Positions 27,114 through 36,557 of a stretch of 64,000 nucleotides of DNA are shown here, piece after piece. Below the pieces are notes generated by a model. It was not told where the DNA came from. It did no database searches and saw nothing but the letters and a program-made list of their open reading frames with translations. Source of the stretch: Aurantiochytrium sp. KH105 (lineage: Eukaryota > Sar > Bigyra > Thraustochytrida > Thraustochytriidae); contig BGKB01000002.1 of assembly GCA_003116975.1 (NCBI GenBank), forward strand, positions 1 to 64,000. The letters are read 5' to 3'. A program made the translations under genes and the position numbers. The number at the start of each line of letters is the position of its first letter. Position 1 is the first letter of the stretch.

Positions 27114-29294
27114 TTACTTTCCGCGAAAGAGCGCCGTGAAGAGAGCGTTCGTCGTGGCCTGGGCCTCGGCGATGCTCGTCACGGTCATGGTGTTGGGAAG
27201 GCCCTCCTGCTTGATGTACTCATCCGCAACGCTCATGGCCGACGAGCGCTCGTACTGCGTGGCGCCGTTGCCAAGCCAGATCCAGATGCCAATGTTGGCA
27301 TGCACGAGAAAAACGTCGTCGGAATCGAGCGCGCGGAGCGGCACCTGGCCCTCTGCCTCGAGGTTGAACTGAAGAGAGCCCGTGGCGTCCGAGATGCGCC
27401 AGAGACGAATGTCCGAGGCGTCGAGACGCTCGTCTCCGTGAACCTCAATGTCATACGGCTTGGACGAGGGACGCACATCGTCGATGGTGCCGCCGAGGGT
27501 CTCCCAGAACTCGTCATCGGGCTCTTCCTTGCGCGCCTTGCCGCAGCGCGAGGAGCAAATGTTCGCCTGGAGCAGACCACTACGGTTCTTCTCAAAGACG
27601 TTGGCTTCGTCACCGACCCAGCGGTAGACGACAGTGCCCGTGTCGAGGACAAAGGCGTCTCCATGGTTCATGCAGTCCGCCTTGACGGGAATGCTAAAGG
27701 CCTTGGTGACGCGCGACGTGTGGCGGATCATGAGAAGACGGGGCTCGTACTCCGTGGGCGAGACCTTGCGGAATCCGCTGTCGTAGCCGCCGCTCTCGTA
27801 AATGAGTTCCTTAAAGTAACTCAAAAAGAGCTTCGACTCGTGGCCCTGCATTTCGCGGTGGTGCACGGGCAGGTCGTTGAGGAGGGCGCTCAGCTCGACA
27901 GTCTTGATGGCGGCCGTGCCAATCTCATCCTGGGTGCTGTCCTTGCCGAGCCAAAAGTGAACATCATAGTCCATGCGCTTCGACGGCTTGCGCGTCTGGT
28001 CGTCAAGCGGATGGTACGTGTTGAGAATCACATAGCTGTCACCCGAGTAAAAGGTTCCGTAGTCGTCCTTGGCCAGCCGCTCGACGCCAAAAGAGGGCGT
28101 GTCGCTCTTGGTGCGCACGTTGTGCACGCGCCAGACTTCAAGACCGACATTCTTTCCGGCACCGCGAAGGTTCTTGTCGGACTTGGCGGCCGCCAGACGG
28201 GCGGCACGGTCCTCGTCGCTTCCAATGCCGGCAATGTTGCTGTCCTCGAGACGCGCTTGCTTGGCCTCGATACCACTGGTATCGACGGGGCGGTGCCAGT
28301 TACTCGCGGGGCTGGGCGCAGGTCGCTCGCGGAAGGCTCCACCACTGCTGGGGGTTTCCTTATTGACCCTGCTACGCCATGACATGGAGATGCGGTTGGT
28401 GGACGAGCGCTTGTTGCTGTCGCGACGAGCGCTTCTCCTAAAGATGCTCAGGCGCTTACGACTTGATCGCGAGCTCGTGCTCGAGCGTTGGGATCGTGCC
28501 CCGGCGGCCGCTGCTGCTGCTGCGGCGGCGGCGGCAGCGGCTCCGCCGAGTTCTCCGAGAACGTCACCGCCCTCGGCCTCTTCTGCGGCGGCCTCTTCGT
28601 CTTCATCCTCTTCCTCGTTTTCTTGCGCTTCGTCCTCGTCTTCTGCTTCTGCTTCGTCTTCTGCAGCTGCTTCTTCTTCTTCTTCTTCTTCATTTTCTAC
28701 AGCTGCTTCCTCTTCCTCTTCGACTTCTTCTGCTTCTGCTTCTTCTTGGTCTTCTTCGGCGTCGTCATCCTGTTCCTCGGCCTCTGCCTCTACGGCGTCG
28801 TCTTCGGCCTCGGTGTCCTTGGCCTCCTCGGACTCGACCTCCTCGGACTCGGTGTTGTCTTCGTCGTCCTCTTGGGCGTCGTCGGCGGTCTCTGCCTCGG
28901 CAATCACGGCGAGCTTGCCATCGTCCGCCAGCGAGGCCCGCGAGGCGCGCGAGGCGCGCGAGGCGCGTGAGAGGCGCTTGCTCCTGACGCTGCGCATGCT
29001 GTTCCTGATGGACTGGCGCACGGAGACGCGCTTCGGCACGCCGGGCGGCGCGTGCCGCTCGTCGTCCTTCTTGAGCACGGACCGGGGCCTGGGCGCAGAC
29101 GAGGTGTTGCCGTCCTCGTTCTCATCGTCCGAGTCCTCGCCCTCGTGCTTCACCACGGCCTCGCTCTCGCCGTCCATCGCCCACTTCACCGACGCGATCG
29201 CGTTCGTGAACGCCTCGATGCCCACCTGCACCTTCTTCTTGCCCCAGTCCAGGTACCCCTCCTCGTTCTCGTTCTGCTCCTGGTTGTCCGACAT
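27114..29294 (-). CDS. Gelsolin-repeat actin-binding protein (three domains) with long acidic N-terminal extension
   Basis: The first ATG is at 29294, giving 726 residues. Residues 1-130 are charged and Ser/Arg-rich, about 131-245 are almost pure Glu/Asp/Ala, and an Ala run plus Ser/Arg-rich linker reaches about 375. Three gelsolin-type domains follow at about 376-500, 500-610 and 610-726. They include VGLEVWRVHN, the stretch DYDVHFWLGKDSTQDEIGTAA, HHREMQGHESKLFLSYFK, a second-domain RWVGDEANVFEK and a third-domain IWIWLGNGATQYER. These match the calcium-regulated actin severing and capping family (severin, CapG, gelsolin half). The usual size of a three-domain member is about 360 residues, so the N-terminal half is an addition. 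The acidic block might bind basic partners or tune calcium response. Actin binding itself is well supported. Confidence 0.88.
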   Translation of the reverse strand: MSDNQEQNENEEGYLDWGKKKVQVGIEAFTNAIASVKWAMDGESEAVVKHEGEDSDDENEDGNTSSAPRPRSVLKKDDERHAPPGVPKRVSVRQSIRNSMRSVRSKRLSRASRASRASRASLADDGKLAVIAEAETADDAQEDDEDNTESEEVESEEAKDTEAEDDAVEAEAEEQDDDAEEDQEEAEAEEVEEEEEAAVENEEEEEEEAAAEDEAEAEDEDEAQENEEEDEDEEAAAEEAEGGDVLGELGGAAAAAAAAAAAAAGARSQRSSTSSRSSRKRLSIFRRSARRDSNKRSSTNRISMSWRSRVNKETPSSGGAFRERPAPSPASNWHRPVDTSGIEAKQARLEDSNIAGIGSDEDRAARLAAAKSDKNLRGAGKNVGLEVWRVHNVRTKSDTPSFGVERLAKDDYGTFYSGDSYVILNTYHPLDDQTRKPSKRMDYDVHFWLGKDSTQDEIGTAAIKTVELSALLNDLPVHHREMQGHESKLFLSYFKELIYESGGYDSGFRKVSPTEYEPRLLMIRHTSRVTKAFSIPVKADCMNHGDAFVLDTGTVVYRWVGDEANVFEKNRSGLLQANICSSRCGKARKEEPDDEFWETLGGTIDDVRPSSKPYDIEVHGDERLDASDIRLWRISDATGSLQFNLEAEGQVPLRALDSDDVFLVHANIGIWIWLGNGATQYERSSAMSVADEYIKQEGLPNTMTVTSIAEAQATTNALFTALFRGK

Positions 29295-32158
29295 CCTCCC
29301 CGCCAAACCGCCGCGCGCGTCCTGCTCTGCGGCCGCTGCGCCGTCCAACTACTTGTGCACGCCGCGCCTGCGCCCCACTGACTGCAGCGCGTGCGCTTCT
29401 CCTTTCTTTCTTTCCCTGTCTGCCTGCCTGCCTGCCTGCCTGTCTGTCTGTCTGACTCAGTCAGCGAAAGCTGCGCCTGCTCTACTCAACCGCGCACGCA
29501 AGAAAGCAAGCGGCAGACGCTCGCTCGCGAGGCCTGCACGCGCTGCGCGTGCACGTGCCGGCCGCGGGCTCTCGGGCTCGGCTACCGGGCTCGAGCGCGG
29601 GCTCGCTCGCTCGCTCGGGCGCGAGCGCGGGCGTGGGCGTGGGCGTGGGCTCGCTAGCTCGGGCGCGAGCGCGGGCGCAGAAGAGGCGCACGCGGGGCGG
29701 CCACGAACGCGCGCCGGGCGATGGATGCTGCTGCCTCGCCACGTAAAGGAACGAGCCGCGGCCTCGCAGCGAGCTCGCGGGCTCTCTCTCTCTCTGCTGC
29801 TGCTGCTGCTGCGACTGCTGCTGCTGCTGCCTGCGCCGCTCTCTCGCCTGCCGCCGCTGCCGCTGCCGACCGACGGAGCGAGCGCGGGCGCGCGGATTGG
29901 ATTGGGCTCTGCCGCGGCGGCCTCGCCAGCTAGGTAGAAGAAGCTGGACGTGGGAGGGAGGGAGGGAGGGAGGGAGGGAAGGAGGGAGGGAGTAAAAGGA
30001 GCGAGGGAAGTCAAGGCGCGCGCGATCGAGCTGCCTCATTGATTGTTGTAACCACTACAAGCTCCGGCCTTGTCTCAAGTTCCACTTCCCGTCCGTACCG
30101 CGCCCTTTCCGCGTCGCCATTGTGCACTTTCCACGCCGCCATTGTGCACTTGCCGCCCACCCGCCCTGCCGCGCGCAGGACCTCCGACTTGCGAGAGCCC
30201 ATTCCCGACTTGCGCACCTGGAATAGCGCACTTGCGAGGCCGGCGCGCACACCGCCCCACTCGTGCACTTTCCCTTCTATCGTCCCGTGCTGCGTGTGCG
30301 GCCGCAGGACAAGAGAAGAGCCAGGCGAAGCCGCGAGAAAGTACGCGTCGCCGCGCGGCCCGTGTGCCGGTAGCCGCGGCAAGGCGGCCGGCGGGGAAGC
30401 AGCTGCCATGGCTGCTGCAGCCAGCTGCAGCTGCGCGAGGGAAGGCGCAAAGCCCGGCCGGCGCTCGGCCTCGGCCATTGGGAAGCGCGAACAAGCGGCA
30501 GCGAGGAAACAACTTGAAACCAGGAGCCATAAAGGAAGCCGTGGCGGAGAGCCACCGGCGCGACGGCGTGAAACGCGCGCCGTGCCCCCGCGGCGGGCCG
30601 CTTCCGTCAGTGGCGCCCTCTTCCGTCAGCTTGTGCGCGTCCTCTCCCGCCACTGCGCTGGTGAGCGGCAGTGGCTGAAACCAGGAAGAGCCTCGTCGCA
30701 GGTTGCTGAGGTAGGCGCGGCGAGCGCGTCAGAGGGCAGATGACGACCCGCAGTTCCCGCAGAGGGGGCAGTCTTCGTAGGCCGGCGGGGCGGCCCGGCA
30801 GCATCTGCGCGCAGCCACCTCGCCTCAAAAAGCGCAAGGTGGCGGCGGTCTACTAACTGTGAATCTAATGAATGTTCTTCTCCGTCCCATGCTTTCCAAG
30901 CTTCGTCACGTCCACGAATGATTTGCTTTTTCCCAGCAAGTTTGCCAATCAGCTCCCTCTTGGTGGCAGACCGGCGCTGTGTGTGTGGTCTTCACTCCCA
31001 TCGCACGGTCGCCACGACAACGTCGGATCGACGTGAGGTTTCATGCTCCACGTTTGTGGAGCCTGGCTGCTGACCCGGACGGAGCGGACGAGTGGCCACG
31101 GTGGCCAGTGTCGGTGGTCTGATCAGGCCAGGCCTCTGGACCAGGCAGCGACGAGAAAAAAAAATAAAAGAATACAAATTCCACCAGGCATGCATAGATC
31201 CGGTAAAGGGAAAGGGAGCCTCTTGCCTTCTAGCAGCGGTGNTATACCCTCAACTGCAAAGTCTTGAACGAAACTCGTCCTAGCCGCAACTTTTTTAGTC
31301 CTGCAAGAGCTCATCACGCTTTGATATATTCCATCTCAATTCATTTTAAAAATTTACCACCCTTGAATGCAGTCCCTAGACCTCCTTTCGACATCACACG
31401 CCATGCAGTTTCTGATCTTCTTTTTGAAACGCTTTGTGCAGCTTTTTGGATACTATAACAAAAGACCGGCTCATGGGTTTCCTTCCCACCCCCCCAAAGA
31501 AACACAATCATTCCCTCTTCACCTTTCTGTATGCATAGGGCCTAGGCCGAGAGCCATTTTCCTTGCACGCTTGTCTCTAACATCAGCGTCAAGGAAGTTA
31601 TCTTTCCCTTCCTCAAGCCCAAGTCGGTCGTCCTAGGAGTCCCAATGGGCCACGTCGCATTCCCAAAGCCTTCATTCATTCCTTTCAAGATCTACTCTCT
31701 TCCTTTGCGCACCCAAGCACACCAACTCAGAGCGCCTCGCATTGGTCTTTCATCTGTTGATGTGAGAGTAAATAAAGAAAAAAAATCGTCTTCAATTTAA
31801 TCGATCCGTTGAACACATACTAGTAGTATAGAATTCATCCTCCAAGTCGCAGCACTTGTATAGCCACTTTTCGTTCGTGCGTACAAAAGCGTCGCAACAG
31901 ATCATATCATTCAGTAGCACCTTGGGAGTCCTCGAGCAGTCGTTGTCCCATGTGGAGGCGATCGATCCGGTAGAACTTGGAAGATTGTAGAAAAACTGCT
32001 TTGGAGACCAAGACCAGCCTGAACGGAGCGCACACCAACGCAGCATTTGCGCTTCGAGCAGTTGCTATGCTGGTGTACACGTCTCGCTCGTGAGCGACGA
32101 GAGCACCACGGAGAAAGGACGGTAGGAGCGACCGAAAGGATCTCGCGTGGTTGGCACC
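29295..32158. other. Long GC-rich intergenic region with simple repeats and one N
   Basis: Lies between the divergent gelsolin gene and the first tandem four-pass gene. TGCC/TGTC repeats (about 29418-29460), CTG and (TC)n runs, and a GGGA run (about 29951-29992) lie near the gelsolin start. The 30.1-30.3 kb part has repeated GTGCACTTxCC and CGACTTGCGC strings, including 30206-30218, plus GCAAGTGCGCTAT on the minus strand at 30223. The 31.2-31.8 kb part is AT-richer. Base 31242 is an ambiguous N. Frames on both strands have no domains and I do not call a gene. Confidence 0.55.
29951..29992. repeat. (GGGA)n repeat
   Basis: About ten GGGA/GGAGG units, one with an AA interruption, about 660 bp upstream of the gelsolin start codon. 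Confidence 0.9.
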
Positions 32159-32773
32159 ATGATCATCACCGACTACGGCGTGGAGCGTGGCGTGGACACT
32201 GCGGAAAAGCAAAAGAAGATGGTCATGACACTGAGCAAAGTGGCAATCGGCATGATCGCGATCGACTTTGCCATTAATAGCATTAGCACCGCCGTCTCGT
32301 CAAGCGATGCCATGAGCGACGATGCTACCGGGTTTTCGGGAATGGCGGTTGGCATGGCCCTTGCCATCGATGCACTTATTAGTGTGCTGGTTATGCTCAT
32401 CCCTGGATGTGCCATTGGCGGGGTGAAGCAGCAAAATCCTGCGCTTCTTTGCACCGCATGCGTTTTCAGCTGCATATGTGCCGGATTCGCCTTGCTGACC
32501 ATGCTGGGCGCCTTGCTGGTTTTATTCGGCGCTGGGACGATCGAGATCGCTGGTGTTCCCCAGGATGCTGACCTCGTGGGATACAACATCCTTGTTATGT
32601 TTTCCGCCCTCATCGCCTTCATCATCTGGTCAATCCTTGCCTACGCGAGTAGTCGTCTCCATTCGACAATGCAGGTCGCTGTCGTCGTTGTGGGTTCGCC
32701 GCAACCTGTCACCGTGCCTGTGGCTGTCCAGATCGCCCCAGACGCAGAGTACGTGAAGCAAGCACCCGTCTAA
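32159..32773 (+). CDS. Four-pass membrane protein, paralogue B (tandem pair)
   Basis: The first ATG is at 32159 (a GTG lies 12 bases earlier in frame), giving 204 residues. Four hydrophobic segments are at about 25-45, 62-88, 95-125 and 141-163. The TM2/TM3 segment IPGCAIGGVKQQNPALLCTA closely matches IPMCAIIGVRKQNTALLCTS in the neighbour at 33858, and TM4 is followed by STMQVAVVV against NSMGIAVVV. The protein ends EYVKQAPV against EYVQRAPV. The loop after TM1 is acidic, possibly extracellular. It has no recognised family signature. The tandem arrangement with paralogue C, 1.08 kb downstream, points to local duplication. Confidence 0.82.
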   Translation: MIITDYGVERGVDTAEKQKKMVMTLSKVAIGMIAIDFAINSISTAVSSSDAMSDDATGFSGMAVGMALAIDALISVLVMLIPGCAIGGVKQQNPALLCTACVFSCICAGFALLTMLGALLVLFGAGTIEIAGVPQDADLVGYNILVMFSALIAFIIWSILAYASSRLHSTMQVAVVVVGSPQPVTVPVAVQIAPDAEYVKQAPV

Positions 32774-33857
32774 AAAAGGCGCAAATCCAGCTCTTGAGAA
32801 GGTCGTTGTTCCTTGGCCGACGATACGCGCCAAGAAACGATTCAGCTTGTGTCGTCGATGGAGAATTTGTTGTAAATGATAAGGAAAGAATGAGTACTAC
32901 CTACATTCTGACTTTCTGCCTTATTGGGAAGACTCTAAAGAACATTTTTTGATGCTGCTCAGCTCACTGTGAGCGTATAAAATGGTGCGTAAGAAAAGCC
33001 ATTTCTGTCAATCACGATCGAACGATTGGCACCATCAGCCTCGACAGACTCGAATCTCTCCACCAAATGGCATGAAAATGTATCTCATGCCTAGACGATC
33101 GACAGAAAGATCAGATCGCTTGCTTCTTGCAGCTTGCACTGCATGAAAGAGCAGCGAGCGCCCCATCATACCTGACAAAGGTAGCGCGAACTTTTGGACT
33201 TTACATTGCTCGTATAGCGTTTAAAGGAGCATTTCACACCTTGAGAAACCGCTTTGACGGATAGACCCTACCCACCTTCAGGCTGCTGTCGCAGAATGCA
33301 CCTCACTGTCAGTTCGTGAGAGCCTCGGCCAATCGATTGGCAAAGAGGCCGAGCTAGCCCCAGCCCAATTTGAATTGAAGTCCTGAAGAAGAGCTTCTGT
33401 GGGTAGAGAAAAGGTATCGGCGCCTTGAAGACCAAGCTCCGCGCCGGCCAGTCGGGGACGAGGCGCGGAGAACAGGCTCCTTTTTTCCCTCTCTTGGAGG
33501 CGCCTCCTAAAAGAGGGGGGGCGCAAAGTTTGCGGCCAAGCTGTCGATTTGGAAGGAAAATGATAAATAAAAAAACTTATCCGGTGGGCAGCCGCGCCCT
33601 AGGCTACTAGTATACTTTGTATGTCATGCTAGCGGTGGTGGGCCAGGCAGGCGGCCAAGCGAGACATGCCACGCGAGCAAGCAAGCAGGCCACACACGTA
33701 CTGTTTTCTCAAGGTAGCGGCTAGACCTCAAAGGAAAGAGTGTAACGCAAACGCAAACCAAATCGAGCAGACGCTAAAAGCCACCACATTTTCCCTCTCT
33801 CGGTGAAGAGGGACAAAGGCCGCGCGCGCGAGCGCGCCAATCTGGCGGTGCAACACC
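32774..33857. other. Intergenic between tandem four-pass genes
   Basis: Contains 3' flank of paralogue B and upstream sequence of paralogue C. It is mixed in composition, with a GGC/GGCAGG-rich stretch near 33630-33700. No gene, RNA or long repeat is visible. The two paralogues share no obvious promoter-scale similarity. Confidence 0.55.
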
Positions 33858-34463
33858 ATGCTCGTCTCCAATGTGAGCCACGTCGATGCCATGGACATCG
33901 TGGCAAAGCAACAGATGCTTGTCATGAAGCTCGCCAAAATCATCATTGCCATGATTTCCATCGAGCTGGCCATCACTACCGTCTCCACTTCGCAGACACT
34001 CAACAGGGCGATTGGCGAAGATGACGACGGTCTCAAGGGCATGGCCTTGCTGTACAATGGTTTGCTCCACGGTATTGTTCTCTTTATCCCCATGTGCGCC
34101 ATTATTGGCGTGAGGAAGCAGAACACTGCGCTTCTCTGCACCTCGTGCATCTTCAGTTCCTTGTGCGTCATCTTCTCCGTGGTCAACATCTTTACCCTTG
34201 TATTCTACCTTCTGGGCATGGACATTCTCTTTGCATCGCTCCCTGGTATCGCGGGCGACTCGGGTGTTCTGGCCGTTGAGGTGATCATGCTCCTCTACAC
34301 CCTCTTTTTTTGCTTCGTCTGGGCCTACTCTGCCTTGGCAAGCTACAAGCTCCAAAATTCCATGGGCATTGCCGTTGTGGTGCACTCACCTCAAGACAAG
34401 TTTGCTCCCGTGGGAACGCAAGTGTCGACCAAGATTGAGTACGTCCAGCGTGCTCCAGTCTAA
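33858..34463 (+). CDS. Four-pass membrane protein, paralogue C (tandem pair)
   Basis: This 201-residue protein starts at ATG 33858. It has four hydrophobic segments (about 25-44, 62-86, 92-120 and 140-162) and an acidic loop (GEDDDG) after TM1. It is clearly related to the tandem neighbour B and more distantly to the protein at 5897-6502. The last residues EYVQRAPV match B's EYVKQAPV and could be a type-II PDZ ligand, but this is only a hypothesis. Role unknown: a small polytopic plasma- or organelle-membrane family. Confidence 0.82.
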   Translation: MLVSNVSHVDAMDIVAKQQMLVMKLAKIIIAMISIELAITTVSTSQTLNRAIGEDDDGLKGMALLYNGLLHGIVLFIPMCAIIGVRKQNTALLCTSCIFSSLCVIFSVVNIFTLVFYLLGMDILFASLPGIAGDSGVLAVEVIMLLYTLFFCFVWAYSALASYKLQNSMGIAVVVHSPQDKFAPVGTQVSTKIEYVQRAPV

Positions 34464-34676
34464 GTAAAGTCAAAGATGAAAACAAAGCAAAATCCTTTGA
34501 ATGCACTACTTGAAATGCCCTTGTTGTCTTGTGTGTTTGATTGCTCGACTCAGTGGATCATTTGCAGAACCTGACAGTGAATCATGAAGAAAAAGCCTTC
34601 GTGTCCAGACATTCAGGTCCCCCCCAAAAGAAAACTTCTCCTGGCGGGCGGGCGGACCGCGAATGACATTCACATT

Positions 34677-36239
34677 TTAATTGTCTTGAACAGCGGCGCT
34701 GGCCCGTTCAATAAACGTGTCAATCAGATGGAATGCGTGCTCTGGCTGATCCGCAGGCACCATGTGCCCAGCACCACGCAGCACCACGCTCGTAAGCGAT
34801 CCAGCGTGCTTCCAATAGCCCGCCACCACGCCCTTTTTATCCTTCCAAATGCGCTGCGGCTCCGCGCGATAAGAAGCTGCGTCCGGAAACTCGAGGCGCT
34901 CCAGCATGCCTGCAGTCAGCACAGGATGAATAATGACGTCTAGCATGCCATTGTAGATGAGGACAGGGACGGAGGCTTCGAGAAGCGCCTCTACCTCGGG
35001 GCGAAAGGAGACCATAAAGTCTCCGCGCAACGCCATCTCGACATCGCGACTGTGCGCGCCGAAAGGAATTGAGCCAACGTGAATGCCCTTTCGCACGTGA
35101 GGCTGGTCTACAAACTTGCCAAAGAGATCTTCGCTGGGGGGCTCTTCCATTCGCATATAGTTAAAGTAGTCTGTGAGCCCCGTTACGTTTGCAAAATAGC
35201 TCGGGGCCCCGAGGAGATCGCCGTTGATCATGGCATCCCACACCGTAAAGGCTTCACTCATACGGCCTGCCTTGATGTGAGCGGTAGCACGCGCCGTATA
35301 ATCCTCAATTCTGCCCCGCTCCACCGCCGAGATAATTCCCAGGTTGTACATGACGTCGGGGTATCGAGGCACGTGATGCACCGGATCAATCCAGGCATTG
35401 CCTGCGCTCACACCCAAAAATGGTACAAAGTCTTGTTTTGCCAAGAGTGCAGAGAGACCCATCGTATAGTGGCCGCCATAGCTCTCCCCTGCGACAACGA
35501 GCTTGCCCTTGCGCAACTCAGGAAAGGTCGTGTAAAAGCTACGGAGCAGAGAAACAAGTTGCTGCGAAACCTGCTCTCGCGTGTTGTCGCAGTATTCGCC
35601 CTTTTCCGCGACGCTAAAACCTGTCCCCGCCGGATTGTCAACAAAAAGCATGCCGTACTTGCGCGCCCACGTCCATTCACGCGGGGAAAGCTGCAAGTCA
35701 GGCCCAAGACCAAAAGGGCCCATCTCGCCAAACATGCCAAAGAGCGATGAAGATCCGGGTCCACCTTGCAGCCACAGAATGATCGTCATGGGCTCCAGCT
35801 CGGGGGCGGCTTTTTTGCGCTGTGCCTTGGCGGCCTCGTTTATGGGAGGCACAAACCACCAAAACAGCTTGTTTTGCGCCGTTTCGTTCACTGTTGCAAG
35901 ACAGGCCCACGAATCCTCGCCGCCGAGGACATCGTTTGGCACGCGGCAAGCATCCCGACCTTCCTGTACACGATCCGGCAAGAAGGTTGTCAAGTCTACA
36001 GCCTCGCCCACGTCGACGTCTTGCTCAACGGTTGTTCTTGTCGTTGTCGTTGATGCCATCGTCGTCGTTCTCGTCCCAAGGGGAGGCGGCCAAAGCACGA
36101 GCGCGCCTACGACCGCCAAGCATAGGGCTGTCAGCATCCAGAGACGGCTGGAGGTCTTGCGCGGCCTCGTCGTTTCGCCCACATTGTCCTCGTCGCGAAA
36201 CGCGGCGTAGGCGCGGTGCGCCTCGATGTCCTTGCGCAT
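34677..36239 (-). CDS. Serine carboxypeptidase (peptidase family S10), membrane-anchored
   Basis: The 520-residue protein starts at an ATG, with a signal anchor at about residues 33-53 and a Thr-rich stem. The S10 hallmarks are all present: WLQGGPGSSS (oxyanion region, about 157-165), DNPAGTGFS, GESYGGHY with nucleophile Ser253, GMLDVIIHP with Asp434 and GAGHMVPADQPE with His492. This is a complete Ser-Asp-His triad. The family removes C-terminal residues from peptides in acidic compartments. The short charged N-terminal cytosolic tail before the membrane segment is unusual for a vacuolar enzyme and suggests a type II membrane form, unless the segment is cleaved. The wording near the catalytic Ser (SYGGHYTMGLSALL) is of the CPVL/vitellogenic type. 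Confidence 0.92.
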   Translation of the reverse strand: MRKDIEAHRAYAAFRDEDNVGETTRPRKTSSRLWMLTALCLAVVGALVLWPPPLGTRTTTMASTTTTRTTVEQDVDVGEAVDLTTFLPDRVQEGRDACRVPNDVLGGEDSWACLATVNETAQNKLFWWFVPPINEAAKAQRKKAAPELEPMTIILWLQGGPGSSSLFGMFGEMGPFGLGPDLQLSPREWTWARKYGMLFVDNPAGTGFSVAEKGEYCDNTREQVSQQLVSLLRSFYTTFPELRKGKLVVAGESYGGHYTMGLSALLAKQDFVPFLGVSAGNAWIDPVHHVPRYPDVMYNLGIISAVERGRIEDYTARATAHIKAGRMSEAFTVWDAMINGDLLGAPSYFANVTGLTDYFNYMRMEEPPSEDLFGKFVDQPHVRKGIHVGSIPFGAHSRDVEMALRGDFMVSFRPEVEALLEASVPVLIYNGMLDVIIHPVLTAGMLERLEFPDAASYRAEPQRIWKDKKGVVAGYWKHAGSLTSVVLRGAGHMVPADQPEHAFHLIDTFIERASAAVQDN

Positions 36240-36557
36240 TTTTGCCTTTTCACGATTTGGATCCTTTTTTCTTTTCTTTTTGGGGGGGATGCGACAGCTT
36301 GCAACTCAAGATCTTTCTTTGCGTAAAAGGAAACAGACAAAGACATACAATCAAGCAAGCAAGCAAGGCAATCAGCCAAAAGGAAGGAAGGTCAGGCTCG
36401 TGCAAGACGACGAACGTACGCAGATATACATGCAGTCATGCAGGCATGCAGACAAGCTCGAACGCCTCGCTCCTGAACCATCCCAGTCACCACGATTGAA
36501 AAGGAGACATAACCAAAAAAAATAGAAAAGCGGCTTTATAAGCTTTGACGAACGAAT
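36240..36557. other. Short intergenic region between the carboxypeptidase and Tim21-thioredoxin genes
   Basis: About 318 bp with AT-rich stretches and a short AAGC/CAAG repeat (about 36351-36366). It holds the upstream region of the carboxypeptidase gene and 3' flank of the fusion gene. No further feature is visible. Confidence 0.5.

Noticed and set aside
28069..29937. Long plus-strand open frame of 622 codons across the gelsolin gene
   Set aside because: It lies antisense to a well-supported actin-binding gene and consists of Ser-rich and Arg-rich low-complexity sequence derived from the acidic codons. No domain is visible.
30039..30743. Plus-strand frame of 234 codons upstream of the four-pass tandem pair
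   Set aside because: Overlapped by equally long open frames in other phases and on the other strand; Ser/Arg/Pro-rich with no domain.
31242..31242. Ambiguous base N as a possible scaffold gap
   Set aside because: Only one N, in spacer between genes; it is more likely a base-call ambiguity than a join, though assembly error at this position cannot be excluded.
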